Shown: positions 48,176 through 60,778 of the stretch, piece after piece
Layout: each line of letters starts with the position of its first letter
Numbering within the stretch: position 1 is the stretch's first letter
NCBI GenBank assembly: GCA_035578155.1
Contig: JAPWDM010000003.1
Coordinates: forward strand, 65,526,142-65,590,141
Origin: Brachynemurus nebulosus
Lineage: Eukaryota > Arthropoda > Insecta > Neuroptera > Myrmeleontidae
Direction of reading: 5' to 3'
Length of the DNA stretch: 64,000 nucleotides
Notes under the pieces: model-generated
Databases searched by the model: none
Seen by the model: the letters and a program-made list of their open reading frames with translations, nothing else
Told to the model about the DNA's origin: nothing
Program-made: the position numbers and the translations under genes

Positions 48176-49311
48176 AAACCAGAATCAATATTCAATTCAT
48201 AAATACGATTACTGTTGTGAGTGACAATGATTTCTTTCTTTGCGCGAGAAAAAAAATTCACAAAAAAAAAATACATAAATGTAAAAATGGAAGGAAATAA
48301 AATTTTTAACATTTCATTTTTTCGAAGAAACATGTCTGCCATATGTTGATAGGTACATATGTTCGTCAAACATGTTGCCACCAACTCAAGTGTGTATAAG
48401 TAACGAGGGATTAAAAATTGTAAAAAGAAAGGGAAAATACTGAAGCATTAAAATTTTTTATACAAAAAAATAAAAAATTTTGTTGATAATGTCTTTAACC
48501 TTTTGCAGCCAAAAAATTTTTTATGCCGGTACTGGTCGAGAGATGGATTTTTGAGTTTTGTCGTTAGGTACCGATGTCTTTACCGCCCCTACACTCCCAT
48601 AAATTACTTATTCAACACAATTAATAATACTTGCACACATAGTATGTATTGTAATTCGTACGTAAGTTCGAAAATTCAAGACTTATTAACGTAAAAACTC
48701 TAGATAGCACTATTCTGTAGTTGTTGGCAAAATCGGTAAATCCGGAATCGTCTACCTTAAAAATTCCTAAGAAGGTATCCGCCAAGTGTGCAAAACGTTT
48801 CCAAATATTCCCAAACGGTTGTAAACACAATATTTTTTCCTTAACGTTTCATTTTCGCTATGAAAATGTTGAAGTTCCTTTCAGAAATATAACTAAATCC
48901 TTTCCTTAGTGGCACTACCTGCCTAATTGGGGTGAAAATGAAAAGAACTACCGCGAAAACCTAAGATTCGCATCCAATTTCATCATTCTATCATTTTATT
49001 TACGATTTTTAGGACATTGTAAATTTTTAATAAACCTGATTACGTCATCAAATTAAAAGAAAATTTTTCTCGCTCAAATCAAGCTTTATAAAAGTGAATT
49101 GAATTAGAGTGATTGGTTGAATTCGAGTAATTTTGGTACAAACTTTTTATTTTTATTACCAAAATAACGAAATTTTTAGAAATATGACTGATTCAACAAA
49201 AATCTTTTTTTTAGTGATCCGACGTGTTTAATTTTGGTAAAAATGAAAAGAATGACTTCTAAAACCTACAAATGGCTTCCAATTTCAACATTTTATCATT
49301 TTATTTACAAC
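48176..49311. other. Intergenic, nothing recognised
   Basis: A/T-rich; short open frames on both strands at 48503-48909 overlap each other and are unsupported. Confidence 0.5.
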
Positions 49312-49835
49312 TAGCCGTACCCACGCGAAACGTTGAGTAGTTTCTTTTTCCAATTTGTAGTTTCTTGCAACACAAAATGCATTAAATTGTCTCCAAATTG
49401 ACAATTGTGTATTTATTGCATTCTTCGGTACACAATTAGCAACATTTTCTTTGATTTCAAATTCAGAAAAATATCCAAACTACAATATTCAATTTAATTA
49501 CATTACATTTTGTTACTATAGTTATGAAATTATGAAATATGTAAATTTACGTAATGTGTGTACATGCTCAAAATAGTTTTCCCATTTTCCCGTGGGATAA
49601 AAAGTATCTTAGATGTTGACCCAGGTAATAAGTTATCATCACACCAAATTTCATTAAAATCCGTCCAATAGTTTTTACGTGATACGTGAACAGACAGACA
49701 GACAGACAGACAAAAATTTTAAAAATCGCTGTTTTGATATCTACATCGATAACTATTTACAGTAACAGTACAATTTTCAAAAAATATTCCATGTACAGAA
49801 ACGGTCTTATTACGGTTTTATTATATGTATAGATT
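49312..49835 (+). mobile_element. Retroposon-like repeat with (GACA)n tail block
   Basis: Starts ACTAGCCGTACCCACGCGAA and ends TTATTATATGTATAGAT. Near the 3' part AAATTTCATTAAAATCCGTC is followed by ACAGACAGACAGACAGACAA. Repeats with this start, the 'rate of CCGTCCAATAGTTTTTACGTG'-type block and the GACA run are common in insects and resemble RTE-clade-derived retroposons. No reading frame. The class is tentative. Confidence 0.6.
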
Positions 49836-50792
49836 TCTAAGGCACTGACAAATCTTCTCTTTTTTTCAAATCAATCATTTTGAAAATTTTTCAATTTTAT
49901 TATAAAAATGACGAAATTCCTTCTTCGACCGCCTCCGGCAATATTACCCACTCCACCCCAAAATTGGTACAACCACAATAAGTGGTCTCCGTTTTAACCT
50001 GATATAATATAGCAGTACCAAAATTGATAAAAAGATATGACAATACCAAATTACAAAAGTAAAATTTTCATCTCGAACTTTTTCAAATATTCCGCCTGTC
50101 ATATTTTTTATACCACCACCACTACACACAGTGCAAGAAAAAAACCAAAAATATACCGAACTAATTTTTTTTTTTGCAACAATTCTTTTTTTTCGTTTCA
50201 AATAAATTGAACGAGATATTATGTCTGTTGAACAAGTTTGTTTCTGACATTTTCATATTTTAAATCGAGAGTAGTTAAACGATTTTAATGATTTGTTTTA
50301 TAGAAAGAAAAAAAAATTATCAGCGCATATAGTACTATAGCTCGCACATAGCTCGCGCACACACAAAAAATACATGGAACTATGGTGATGTGTCTTTTCG
50401 AATAGTCTTACCACAATCAATTCCGTTAAACACTGACACTTGTCTCCGTGCAGAGAATAGGGACCGCATAAAAAAATGTGAATGTTATAACCATAGATAT
50501 ACAAACAAGATCTAAATTTCCTATTTCATAACTACCGTGACCGCTGTCGCCAACAAATGACGTGGACACCGCTAACCCTACCGAACAATTATGATACATA
50601 CAACAAAACACATTTATATCGACATAAACATATGAATGTGTTTGTGCAATATGGTGATGTATGCATATGTATAGTATATATAAATATTGTCATGGCCGAC
50701 CTATGTGACTAACAACCAACAATTAAAAGTAAATTTATTTATTTTAACAAAGATATCCCTTTATTTTGAGAATTTTTTTGTTCAATAGAATT
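49836..50792. other. Intergenic, nothing recognised
   Basis: A/T-rich; the short minus-strand frames at 49944-50611 show no domain. Confidence 0.5.
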
Positions 50793-50794
50793 TT

Positions 50795-51345
50795 TAACTT
50801 CCCATTGGAAGTTATTGTAATGCGTCCGATTTTACGAATCGCTAATTTAGACATATCTCCACGTTTCAAGGTCACTATAATCTGAATTCATCGTTTTTAG
50901 CGTGATATCTGTGTGTGCGTTCATTAGTTCGTTCGTTCGTTCGTTCGTTTGTTCGTTCATGAATTTTCTTTCGTCTCGCATATCTCGAGAACAAATGATG
51001 ATAGCGACTCCAGATTAATTTCATTAGATGCGTAATTAAAAAATGAAGACCGTATAAAGTTTTCAGCAAATTCGGATTAGTATTTTCTTTTTTATAATAA
51101 AAAAACTAAATTAAAAACTTTTTGTGAAAATTTTTTCCTCTTTTATATCTTAAAAATAAATTATGATATCATTTGTTTGAGAAGGGATGGAGTCTCCACG
51201 GGATACACGGGTCTAAGCCCTCCAGTGGGGTGCAAGAGGCAAAGCCCCGGTCGGGTATTCGGGGGGAGGAGCCTCTGAAATAAAAAAAAAGGTTATTTAT
51301 GTACAGTAGTCTCTAGTCTTTAAGGGCATCCAATGGAAAGTTGAC
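50795..51345. mobile_element. Inverted-repeat element with GC-rich end patch
   Basis: TAACTTCCCATTGGAAGTT near 50795 pairs imperfectly with CATCCAATGGAAAGTTGACA near 51328. Inside are a (GTTC)n tract (50928-50952) and, at 51185-51275, a GC-rich patch with GGGGTGCAAGAGGCAAAGCCCC-like sequence that can form a small hairpin. Non-coding. Confidence 0.55.
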
Positions 51346-51626
51346 AGTGTGGGTAGACCTGTCCCCCCAAATTTTTACACTTAAATACGACACACTTCAT
51401 ATTTTTTTCTATTTAAATTTCAAGAGTTGATTAAAAGAAACAATGACACTAAGAACGATGTGGCCCTTATGACGAACAGTAACAGACTAAATCAGAAGCG
51501 GTGTAAATTGCACAACATTGCACCTTACGAACGACAGATTTTTATATGTACACTGCTTCTATAGTGTTCTGTGGTTATAAGGATATGTAACAATAAGAAA
51601 TTGGGTGATAAAATTTTGTTATATAA
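51346..51626. other. Spacer, nothing recognised
   Basis: No gene or repeat end identified. Confidence 0.45.
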
Positions 51627-51630
51627 TTAA

Positions 51631-52551
51631 CCCTAGAATCATACGTACTCGTCAAAACGACGATCGAACTTCTCTACCTGCTCCAATACTACAACTTGTC
51701 GGTGCCTGCTTGCTGTGAAACTTCTGTTATCTAATTTATTTGTTATTATAACACATAAGACGTATAAATTTTGTTTATAGCTATTGTCGTTTTTTTATAC
51801 TGAAATAGTGTGCGTCAAAAGGACGACGATGTATGATTAACCCATATTTTTTTTTAAAGATTTTGTACTCCACATATAAAAGTTTTCCTAATTTTTCTAA
51901 AATTTATTAAAGATATGGATGTTATAATTAATTTATTCAATGATTATGATAATGTGAAAGATGATTACAGCTGTTTGACTTATAGAGACGACATAATACT
52001 GAAGTTTTGATATATTGAATCGAAAACTAAAGAATGCGTTTCAAGTGACTTAATAAAAGGTTAACAATTTATTTTGTAGAAAATATTTTAATTTTTATTA
52101 TTTTTTGAAATCTTATTCTAAAAATTACTAACAAATTTTAGAAAATTTACAAATGTGCCTAATGGGGAAATAACTACATATCTATAGGAATATTTATGAC
52201 AGAAATTTCACATTCTGTAAAGTCACACATGTCCACTGACTCATAATAGTTCATAAATTAATTATTTGAAAGACATGTTTTATGATACAATTGATGTATT
52301 TATCTATTTTTTAATTTTTATAGTGAAAATATGCTTTGATAAAAAGATTAAAAAAATTAATAAATATTTATATTAAGAAATTTTTCCAAATCCAATTTTT
52401 TTTAAATATTTTGTTCGCTTTTGTAGTATTGTTATGTAGAAAAAATGTTTTTTTGCAATTAAACTCTAAAACTCCCCGTAAAAAGTCCATTCGTCGAAAC
52501 GACGCCGATGTATGATTAACTTGACCCGTAGACCAACGTATGATTCTAGGG
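51631..52551 (+). mobile_element. piggyBac-like element, near-intact ends
   Basis: TTAA (51627-51630) precedes CCCTAGAATCATACGT, and the right end reads ACGTATGATTCTAGGG followed by TAAG, one T short of TTAA. CCCTAGA ends on TTAA are typical of piggyBac. The block CGACGATGTATGATTAAC occurs near 51821 and, as CGACGCCGATGTATGATTAAC, near 52500. CGTCAAAACGAC-type dyads accompany each. A 31-codon frame at 51915-52010 could be transposase debris but is too short to identify. Confidence 0.85.
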
Positions 52552-52555
52552 TAAG

Positions 52556-53794
52556 TAATGTGATGATGAAATATTCTCTACTTTATGACAGTTAGCAGCC
52601 CAATTTATTGCAAATTAATCTTCAAATTGTTTACCTTTTCGTACCTTTTTCTCACATTATGCCCTTTGATGAACATATTATCGCACAAAAATAAGTTTAA
52701 GTGTATACAAATTCAAGAGTTACTTTTGAATCAAAGAACGGAAAGAGGGAAAAGAAATAATACAAAAAAAAAGAAAAAATGGGAAGTTTTTTTTGTAAAA
52801 TATACCAAATCATTTAAACACTGCATGACTGGATACCACAAGGAATTTGTAATTTAAATTGACATAGTGTTTAAAACGAAAAAATTTAAATAATAAATAA
52901 ATACAAAAATAGGCCGTACCGTACGTATTAATTAAATTTTGTTTTATTCTTGTAGAAAAAAAAAATATTCTCTCTCTAAAATCAACAATCACAGTATAAA
53001 TTGTTCGGTAAACCAGAAAAGTGTACATCCCCCAGGTTATTTTAATAAACATATTAAAGACATCTATAACATTACGATGGTTGTGTTATAAACTACTTAA
53101 AAAAAAAAAATGGTCACGAATTCCGACCTGAAGCGTGTAACCAACGAACGGAAAAGCTGCAATAAAAGTTGACTTCTGGAGAAATTACCCATAAAACAAT
53201 AACTTTCATCATTAAAACTCGGAACTGGCGAGGTATAGAGGTTTTAAAAAAAAACTTATCGGGTCTTGAACTCGTTTTCTTGGCCACAAAACAATCAACT
53301 GAAAATTTATAATTAGAAACTCATTCATCGGCATTATATGTGACATGAAAAAGGATTAATACTTTGTTTTTAATCAAGCGCAGGTAGGAATTGTATTTTA
53401 ATTTTTTACGTTCAATTAACACGAGAAAAAGCACAACAAAGAGTCATTTCAAAAGCTATATACAAAAACAAAAAGGAGAAGAGATTAATTTTTAATAAAA
53501 AGGTAAAATTTATAATTATTTTTCCATTAATTACTCTCTCTCTCTACGGCAGGTAACTACGTATATTCATTCATTCCGATACACTCTACGGCAAAATGTG
53601 TCAGTGTGGATTATTACTACACCTTGACATGAGTAATTGTACCTGTGACAATAAGATGCGCAATGACTTTTGAGTCTCTTGTGAATTGCGTTACAAAAAA
53701 CGTAACGATTTTCGTAACGTAAACGATTCAATATTAGGCAACATGTCGCATGTCACTAGGTTTATTTACGGAAAATTTACTATTGAAATATAAA
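52556..53794. other. Intergenic, nothing recognised
   Basis: A/T-rich with frequent A-runs. The frame at 52585-52857 ends in Lys-rich low complexity and is not supported. Confidence 0.5.
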
Positions 53795-53931
53795 AATGGC
53801 TAATTTTGAATCCTTTAGCGAACGAAATGGAGCACTCTAAATAACTGACTTTGTGTAAAATTTTGGAATATTTGATTTAAAAGAAATTTTTGCGTCAAAA
53901 ATGCTGTCCGGTTAAGAGAGGTTCCGCTGTA
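53795..53931 (-). mobile_element. Tigger/pogo-like MITE fragment
   Basis: Inverted homologue of 30280-30467, keeping TTTAGCGAACGAA, GAGCACTCTAAATAACTGA and the end GTTAAGAGAGGTTCCGCTG followed by TA. The other terminus is missing or unrecognisable. Confidence 0.75.
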
Positions 53932-55640
53932 ACCCAATTCTAGATCTTTTTATGATAATTTTTTTACTTCAAAACTTATATAAATATCAAAAAAATCAAT
54001 ATTTTACTGAAATAAATAAAAATAATAAGTTTTTAAATTCCGAAATTTTTAAACTCCGAATAGTTACCTTTATTATTTAGATTCCTAGAAATATAACAAT
54101 AGGACATAAATACACAAAAGTGAACCTTGCAGAAAATTTTATCATATCAATTTAATGGCTACAGGGAAATAATGAATTTATTTTAAATCTTATTTTTTCA
54201 GAAAAAGTTGAACTTTTTTCGCTTAATAAGGAGAATATCTAGATAAAAGATATTAGATAATGAAAATGTTTTCTAGATAAGCACCACATTGGTTATGTTT
54301 TAATATTTAATATACAAAGTGACAAAATTTGAACCAATTACGACTTACTAGTCTGTGAAATAAAATTATTTTTTAGAAAAAGAACACGCTGCTAACAGTG
54401 GCATCCCAAAAAATACCGGCAACCGACAGTTAAAATAAAAAAACTCTTTCAAAAAACATTCTAATTTTTTCAAAATAATGTCATCAAACCCCAATTTAAA
54501 ATAAAATCTACAAATTTTTAAATTTTAATACAAACTGAAACCTTCTTCTGCGATGCCTAACAGCAAACTTATTTGTATCAAAGCATACTAAGTACTAACT
54601 AAAAATCCAATACAAAAAAAAAAATTAATTATAATTATCACGTAGACAGTTTTAATTCAGCAAACCTTCCACCATCGCAGACAGCGATCAACATCAGCAA
54701 AAAAAAAAAAAAAAAAAATAAATGAATGATTAAAAATGAGCGTTACATTGAGCGAACAAGTACCTCTAATAATTCAATACACACAACGGCAACGCTGAAA
54801 TCCTCCGGCACCTCTCCTTCTACACCGTACCCATCATATTCCAGTACCTATACCCCCCCCCAACCTGTCTAACGTACTCGTCCAGTTGCATTGTCGTCGA
54901 ACACACACACCGTGGCACCTAATGATGGCTCCACGAACGAACGAATGAACGATGTCAATTGTTTTACGAACATGTATGTGGAGGTAAAATAGAGAGGTAC
55001 AACAGGGGAATAGAGTGAATAAATTTTAACAAAATTATGTGGTGATTAAATGGTTGTCATTATTTTCCCCCCAATAATTGGTACAGTGGGTCATTGAGCT
55101 TTAGAGGGGATTAAAATTAATTATCTAAATAGATTTGTCTTTTGTTGTTTCGTCTTCTGATCCACGAGCGGCAAGTAAAATCTTTATCAAATACAATCGT
55201 ATCTTAACATTCTCCTCATTTTACCTTAATTCAAAATAAGAGACCACGTGAGTACGTGGCAGCCTTTTATTGGTCATCAAATATATTTTTTATTACTCAT
55301 GCAGGAGAAGTACTAACTTGGTACACACATTTTTGTACGCAAAAATAGCTGTTTGTCCACTGTACTCTGCCCACATACTTTTTTGCGTGCGGGAAGTTTA
55401 CTTTCCACACGCAAATTGACATTAAAACACGCAAAAATTAATCAAAACACGCAAAGCCGCCTCTTGATTTTTCATTTAATAAATATTTCATAATTATTTC
55501 TATATAGAAACCACCAACAAAGTAATTTAAACAATATTTTATTTCGAAAAAAATACGAACGCTCAAAAATATTATTTTAAAAAATAATAAAAATGTCAAA
55601 AATAATAATAATAATAGAAAAAAGTATGTGAAATTCGTAA
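53932..55640. other. Intergenic; short ACACGCAAA repeats near 55410
   Basis: No gene. ACACGCAAA occurs four times between 55408 and 55457, close to the 55654 hairpin. A-rich tracts at 54700-54720. Confidence 0.45.
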
Positions 55641-55653
55641 TAAAAAATTGTAT

Positions 55654-55763
55654 GTGCAACTCGTGTGGAATTGTCGATTGCTCATTCAAGCAAATGAGCG
55701 CACTCACTACGTTCGTGCGCTCAACTTCGCTTTCGTGGGCAATCGACAATTTCCCGCACTTAT
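55654..55763. repeat. Long-arm hairpin, diverged relative of 30574
   Basis: Inverted relative to 30574-30690. Right half GTGGGCAATCGACAATTTCC is identical to that copy, while the left arm has accumulated changes. The loop GAGCGCACTCACTACGTTCG (55694 on) is the exact complement of the other copy's loop dyad. This shows the two are one family that moved. Confidence 0.85.
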
Positions 55764-55854
55764 CCCGTTAATTAGGTACTATTTGACTATCATTTTTGGT
55801 AATCACGCAAATATTTACTTTGTATCAAAAGTCGAAATCATATTATTTTATTAA

Positions 55855-56404
55855 GGGGAGATTCGCTACAAAAAAAAGAAAACGATTTTTTTTCTTCCTA
55901 ATCATGTTTCTTAAGGGGTTAGAAAATTCTCCTAAAATTTTATTGGGCATTTTAATTGACGCACTTTACTATAATTCAATTTAAAAAAAAAAACTGCTTT
56001 TTTTCTCGGATGTACAGATTTTGACATAGTTCCTCATATATCTCAAAAAGTATTTGAGATATCGATATAGATCAAAGTGCATATTATTCCTCGATACTGT
56101 CGTTTTGGCAGGAACTAGGATCTTTTGATACCGTAATATTTTTTTTCTTCTTACAACCTAGTTAGTGCCATAACTGTATATGTATTGTATATCTTCGCGA
56201 ACAACCATCAAGGTGGAAAAATCTCCCAGTATCGACTTCAAAGCCATTTATACTCAGCTCATTCTTTAATTTATTTTGTAATCTTAAGGCATGTAGAAAC
56301 AATGTTGTATATTTAATCTTTTAATAAAATATTTATTTGTATAAGAAAAAAAAATAATAAAAATAGGTCAATTTTTGATGTTTTTTTTTTTGGCGAATCT
56401 TCCC
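55855..56404. mobile_element. F3 TTAA-flanked MITE, GGGGAGATTCGC ends
   Basis: TTAA at 55851-55854 and 56405-56408. The ends GGGGAGATTCGCTACAAAA and TTTTTGGCGAATCTTCCC are inverted repeats. 550 bp, no coding sequence. The GGGGAG start is shared with F1 but the rest is unrelated. Confidence 0.88.
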
Positions 56405-56408
56405 TTAA

Positions 56409-57146
56409 ATTCTGGTTAACTTAACAACTGGAAATAACAAGTTTCAATGTTTCTGAAGGAACATCAGTTGATCGGTTGTAAAAAATCCAACATTTAAGAA
56501 GAACCTTCTCTTTGATTCAACGCATTTTACGGTATCCGCAATAACGCTCCTTGTAGATTATTTTGTTGAAAACAAAAAAAAAATTATTATCAATAATAAA
56601 TTTTAATAATTCCGATGCAAACATAAATATTTCATCCAATTATAACGAGCATTTCCACTACTAATACGTTTTATATTAAATGTAGACAGCCAAGCATTTC
56701 AACTGATGAGGGACATCATATTTTGAAATAAATAAATCATTTCAAATTGCATATTATGCCAGTTCTCGCATGCCATCTATACCATCTATCGGTAGGTATT
56801 CCACACATATGTGTCAATCAAGCTCGTCGATTGTCGATGAGTTTTATCATCATTTCGAGCTGATGAACACGACAACACTTTAATGTCAACTCTTTTTTTC
56901 CGACGATCTGAACTGCACTGATTACAAATAAATTTTTGTGCCAAAAAAAAGAAAAAATCACTTCTGTTCTAATTAAATATGACGATCATATAATATAAAT
57001 CAAGCTAAATTGTCAACGTGTCAAGTACAGATGGCCTAGAAACTATAAATTAGAGATGATTTCTAAATTGATTTCTGAACGTGGTGTTGTTGGAAATTTT
57101 AATTTTTTTCCTAGGGGAAAGGGTGTAGCATTTGACCTCAAAAGAA
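56409..57146. other. Intergenic, nothing recognised
   Basis: A/T-rich with a weak dyad near 56800-56870; no gene. Confidence 0.5.
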
Positions 57147-58040
57147 TAATATGGTTTGTTTACACCGCAAAAAAATAAATTGGTGCTGAAAATTAAAAAA
57201 ATGATTTTATTCCTTATCTGGCCAAATTGCTACAAAATTACCACACCAGAAACTTTATAAAAAAAAACAACTTTTCCGGCATTTGAGTCATCAAAATCGA
57301 AACAATATTATGGTTTGTTTATACCGAAAGGCGAAGTTGGCACCAAAAGTTGAAAAATCTCTTTGTTCCTTATCTGATTAAATTGCTCTAAAATTGCTCC
57401 TTTGAGGTAAGTAATTGCTCCACCGGAAACTTGATAAAAAAATTCTTTTCGGGTGTTTCAGTCATCGAAATCTCGCAAAATAATACTTTTTTTTATACAA
57501 TTTTTTTTATGAGAGTACTGCAAATTTGTTCTATTTAAGAATTATTAAAATATCTTGTTTATTCATTGCAATATCCATCTGTCAAAATCGAATTATCCTT
57601 AAATATAATTATGTAAACGATTTACAAATGTATGTCTGATTGCCTATATGTTTTAATAGTACATAACCTAATTATATTTATTATTCAAAAAATTAAAATT
57701 TACTTAATTTTTAAATTAGATGGACCAAATTGAGAGCAAATTACTGGTGTAACAAAATTTTATTATAAAAAACATTTTTGGGATTCCAAAGCAATATCTT
57801 CTTCGAAACTCTAATGCTCTTGGGCGCGTTCGTCGCTTTTCACCAATCACAGAAAACTACAAGGCTAGCCGCACTTTGTTTTCTCCATTGGGCTACCTAT
57901 ATTTTTTGACAAGATTTTAATAATTTTAATATTGAAAAAATTTTTCTGACGAAGCAGTTATACAGATCTCAATAGAGCAATTTAGTCCTTCTAAATTTTT
58001 CAACTTTTGGCGCCAATTTCTTCTCGGATTTATTTACCAT
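57147..58040. repeat. Duplicated block with inverted third copy
   Basis: ATGGTTTGTTTACACCG (57151) and ATGGTTTGTTTATACCG (57310) start two direct copies about 159 bp apart that share TTCCTTATCTG and AAATTGCT blocks. An inverted third copy lies at 57960-58035 (TTTTTCAACTTTTGGCGCCA). Nearby 58090-58106 reads GAGGTTCAACTGTA, a Tigger-like end. Possibly a damaged foldback element. Confidence 0.65.
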
Positions 58041-60149
58041 AAGTTTATCTAAAAAGTTGATAAAAATTTAATTCGCCTAACTAAATTAGAGGTTCAACTG
58101 TACACATGCAAAAAAATTCACTTGGAATGAATAACACAACAATTAAATAATTCTACGCGAACATTCGAACATTTAAATTTTAAATGTTTTACCACTCCCC
58201 CCCCTCACACAGTCTTTTGTTTTTCCAATCTGAATGCATCGCGGCGTGGCGTCCTCCATTCACAGACTCACAATTGTTTAATTTTCAACTTTAATTTTTA
58301 TTCCTTATCTAAAAACTCAATCAACATCATCCTGTCATTTTACCTCCGCGGATGGGGGGAGGCACCTACCGGGACGCTTGCAAAGTCGCTTGTTGAATAA
58401 TTCTAATTATAACGAGAACGATGAAGACTATAATAGAGACGATGCCAGCCAACGCGAAAAAAACGAACGAATTTTTTTTATCTCTCGAAAACTTTAATTT
58501 TCAACTCGAATTTTCTCGGCGGCTCCACAGAAAAGGAAAATTGTTGTAATGTTTGTGCGACATTTAATTTTTGTGAAATAATTATTTTGTACAATTTCGC
58601 CCGTGACAGCGTTGACACGTAACGAATGATAATAAAAGAAAAATAAACAGTATTTTATATTTTTTCCAAGGTGGTTAAAACGAAAATTTTCCTCTTTTTT
58701 TTTTTTAATGAAAACAGTAACCTTTTTACACCTTTACGGTGTATATCATGCCATAACTTTAAAAGTTAGTGTGATCTGATAAAAATAAATGTGCCTCTGA
58801 ACATGGTAGCGAAGAAAGAGGTGGTATGAAACATTTGGACATTTTAATTTTGAGGAAACAAAACGGCCATTAAGGTGCATAATGTGAATCAAAAATATTA
58901 AGTAAGAGAAAGTTAGAAACTTTAATATTAATTATAATAACTTACTTTGATAAAATTACTTATTGATGATTTTTAAGCATTTATAGTAATCAATAAATTG
59001 CATAAGAATATAATTTATTGCATCATTAAGTTTTGTTTTTTTTTTACAGATGTATTTGTCACAATTTTCATAATACGTCAAAAAACACAGGCCTGCAAAA
59101 TTAAGGTCATAAAAAACTTTTTTAATGTTAATAGGTGATCTTTATATTTTTTTGGGTGCTAAATCGAAATTTAAATTTCATTCTTTTGTATCACCCACAG
59201 TTTTGTCACATTTTGGCTATGTCAGATTTAATGAAATATGCTAATATTCTATAGGAGGGGAAAAAAATAACTTGTACAAGACAAACTTAACTTTATTTTA
59301 ACACATAAAATATATTTTTATTCCCAATACTAAGTTTTATGAAGGTTTTAAGAGTCCATGGGCTTATATTTTCTTTCTCTCTTTTCTTTGAAACTTCGGA
59401 TGTGGCTTTTTCTTCTGTGTGCCGCTTGCTGACTTTCTCGGTGAAAGGACCAACAGTAATCTCCTATCATCCTGGTGTTCCAACATCCCTGATAGCGTTT
59501 TTCCTTAAATTCGTAAGTGATAAATCATGCTTAAATTTAAGTGAAATAGACCATATTATAAAAATGAAATAAAATGTTCTCATGTGTAAATTAATGTTTT
59601 ATCTTGTTTAGAAAAGCAACTTCTAAGGAAATCGTGAAATTTTTAGCGTTTTGAGTTATGTAATTTCTATGAAACTTTTTTATGGGGTCCCAATCCATCG
59701 CATAATTTTTTTTTCTTTTACAATTTGAACCAAACTTTTTTCATAGCTATTTATGAAGTATTTTAACACTATGAGGCCCGAGCACTTTCACAGTAAACTT
59801 CCCCGGAAGCCGACAATATTTTTAAAGAAATTTTATGTAAACAAGCACATAAAATGATTCCACAGAACACTAATTGATTCAACATGTATGTGTTATGCAG
59901 GTCAAAAGATGACTACATAGTTATTATTCTTTTGATAAAATACACATATACATACAAGCATACAACACACAAATACATACAGATGTTGATAAAAATATTA
60001 TTGTAAATAAAAGATGAAGCCTAGATATTTTAATGTGATGATAAAACATATTATGTATCTTATGCATATTTATATGTAAAAAAAAAATGAAAAGTGTCCG
60101 GTGCGTAGTAATAAATTATTTTTATTAGAATAATATAAAATCTTTTTTT
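58041..60149. other. Intergenic; CpG-richer patch 58230-58640
   Basis: 58230-58640 has more CpG and G/C than its surroundings but no frame. A 77-codon frame at 59339-59572 lacks domains. ACAGGCCTGCAAAATTAAGG near 59089 looks like a transposon or retroposon end without a partner. Confidence 0.4.
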
Positions 60150-60240
60150 TATAAATATTTTCAAGTGTTTTGTTTATTGCTCTAAATATTGATCGCGGTC
60201 GGCCTCTGTGGTTGTTTTGTTTGGTTTCGGATGCCGACAT

Positions 60241-60432
60241 CATGGGACTGAAAGTGTTAATATTTTTTTTTTTGTGCCATTGTTTTACACGGTTCTATCC
60301 ACTGCGAAAAAAAATACGAGCAGAAACAGAAACCTTAATTATGGCATTACTGAAAGAAATACAACAATTGGACACACACAAAGCTGCAATTTTATCTAAA
60401 AATATCCAACCAGCGGTTTTTCTGCCTAACTG
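60241..60432 (+). CDS. Candidate small secreted peptide (63 aa), doubtful
   Basis: From the ATG at 60241 the frame encodes MGLKVLIFFFLCHC, which looks like a signal peptide, then a basic RKKIR stretch and a Leu/Lys/Glu-rich helix (TLIMALLKEIQQL). The frame is open upstream to 60170. AATAAA sites follow at about 60488 and 60496. The patch is more GC-rich than the flanks. No homologous family is recognised. It could equally be a terminal exon or chance. Confidence 0.22.
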
Positions 60433-60776
60433 AATGGAATGCCTGATGATAAAATACAAACCTCTTCTGTAAATAGCAAGTGAAAAAAATAAAAAAAATA
60501 AAATATCAAAGAAAAACTGTGTGCTTCGCAGTTCAGTATGAATACATTTAAGTACGAACGAAAATGATTTTTCTTAATTTAATTTAAATTTTCCAAAAAC
60601 AAAATTCAATATAGAAGGTAAATTTCAAGAAATATTATTTCAAGTATTTAACTTTCTATTGATAATGGTATTTAAAAAATTTAATTTATCGAAATTTATT
60701 TCACATTATATTCTTTTCAAAAAAAAAAAAAAAATTGTATAGAAAAATCATTTTTTATTTATTATATATTTCAAAG
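60433..60776. other. Intergenic with AATAAA sites
   Basis: Poly(A)-signal-like hexamers near 60488-60502, otherwise A/T-rich. Confidence 0.4.
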
Positions 60777-60778
60777 TA

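Noticed and set aside
51185..51275. GC-rich bacterial-looking patch
   Set aside because: It lies inside an inverted-repeat element with A/T-rich flanks and has no bacterial gene, so contamination is unlikely.
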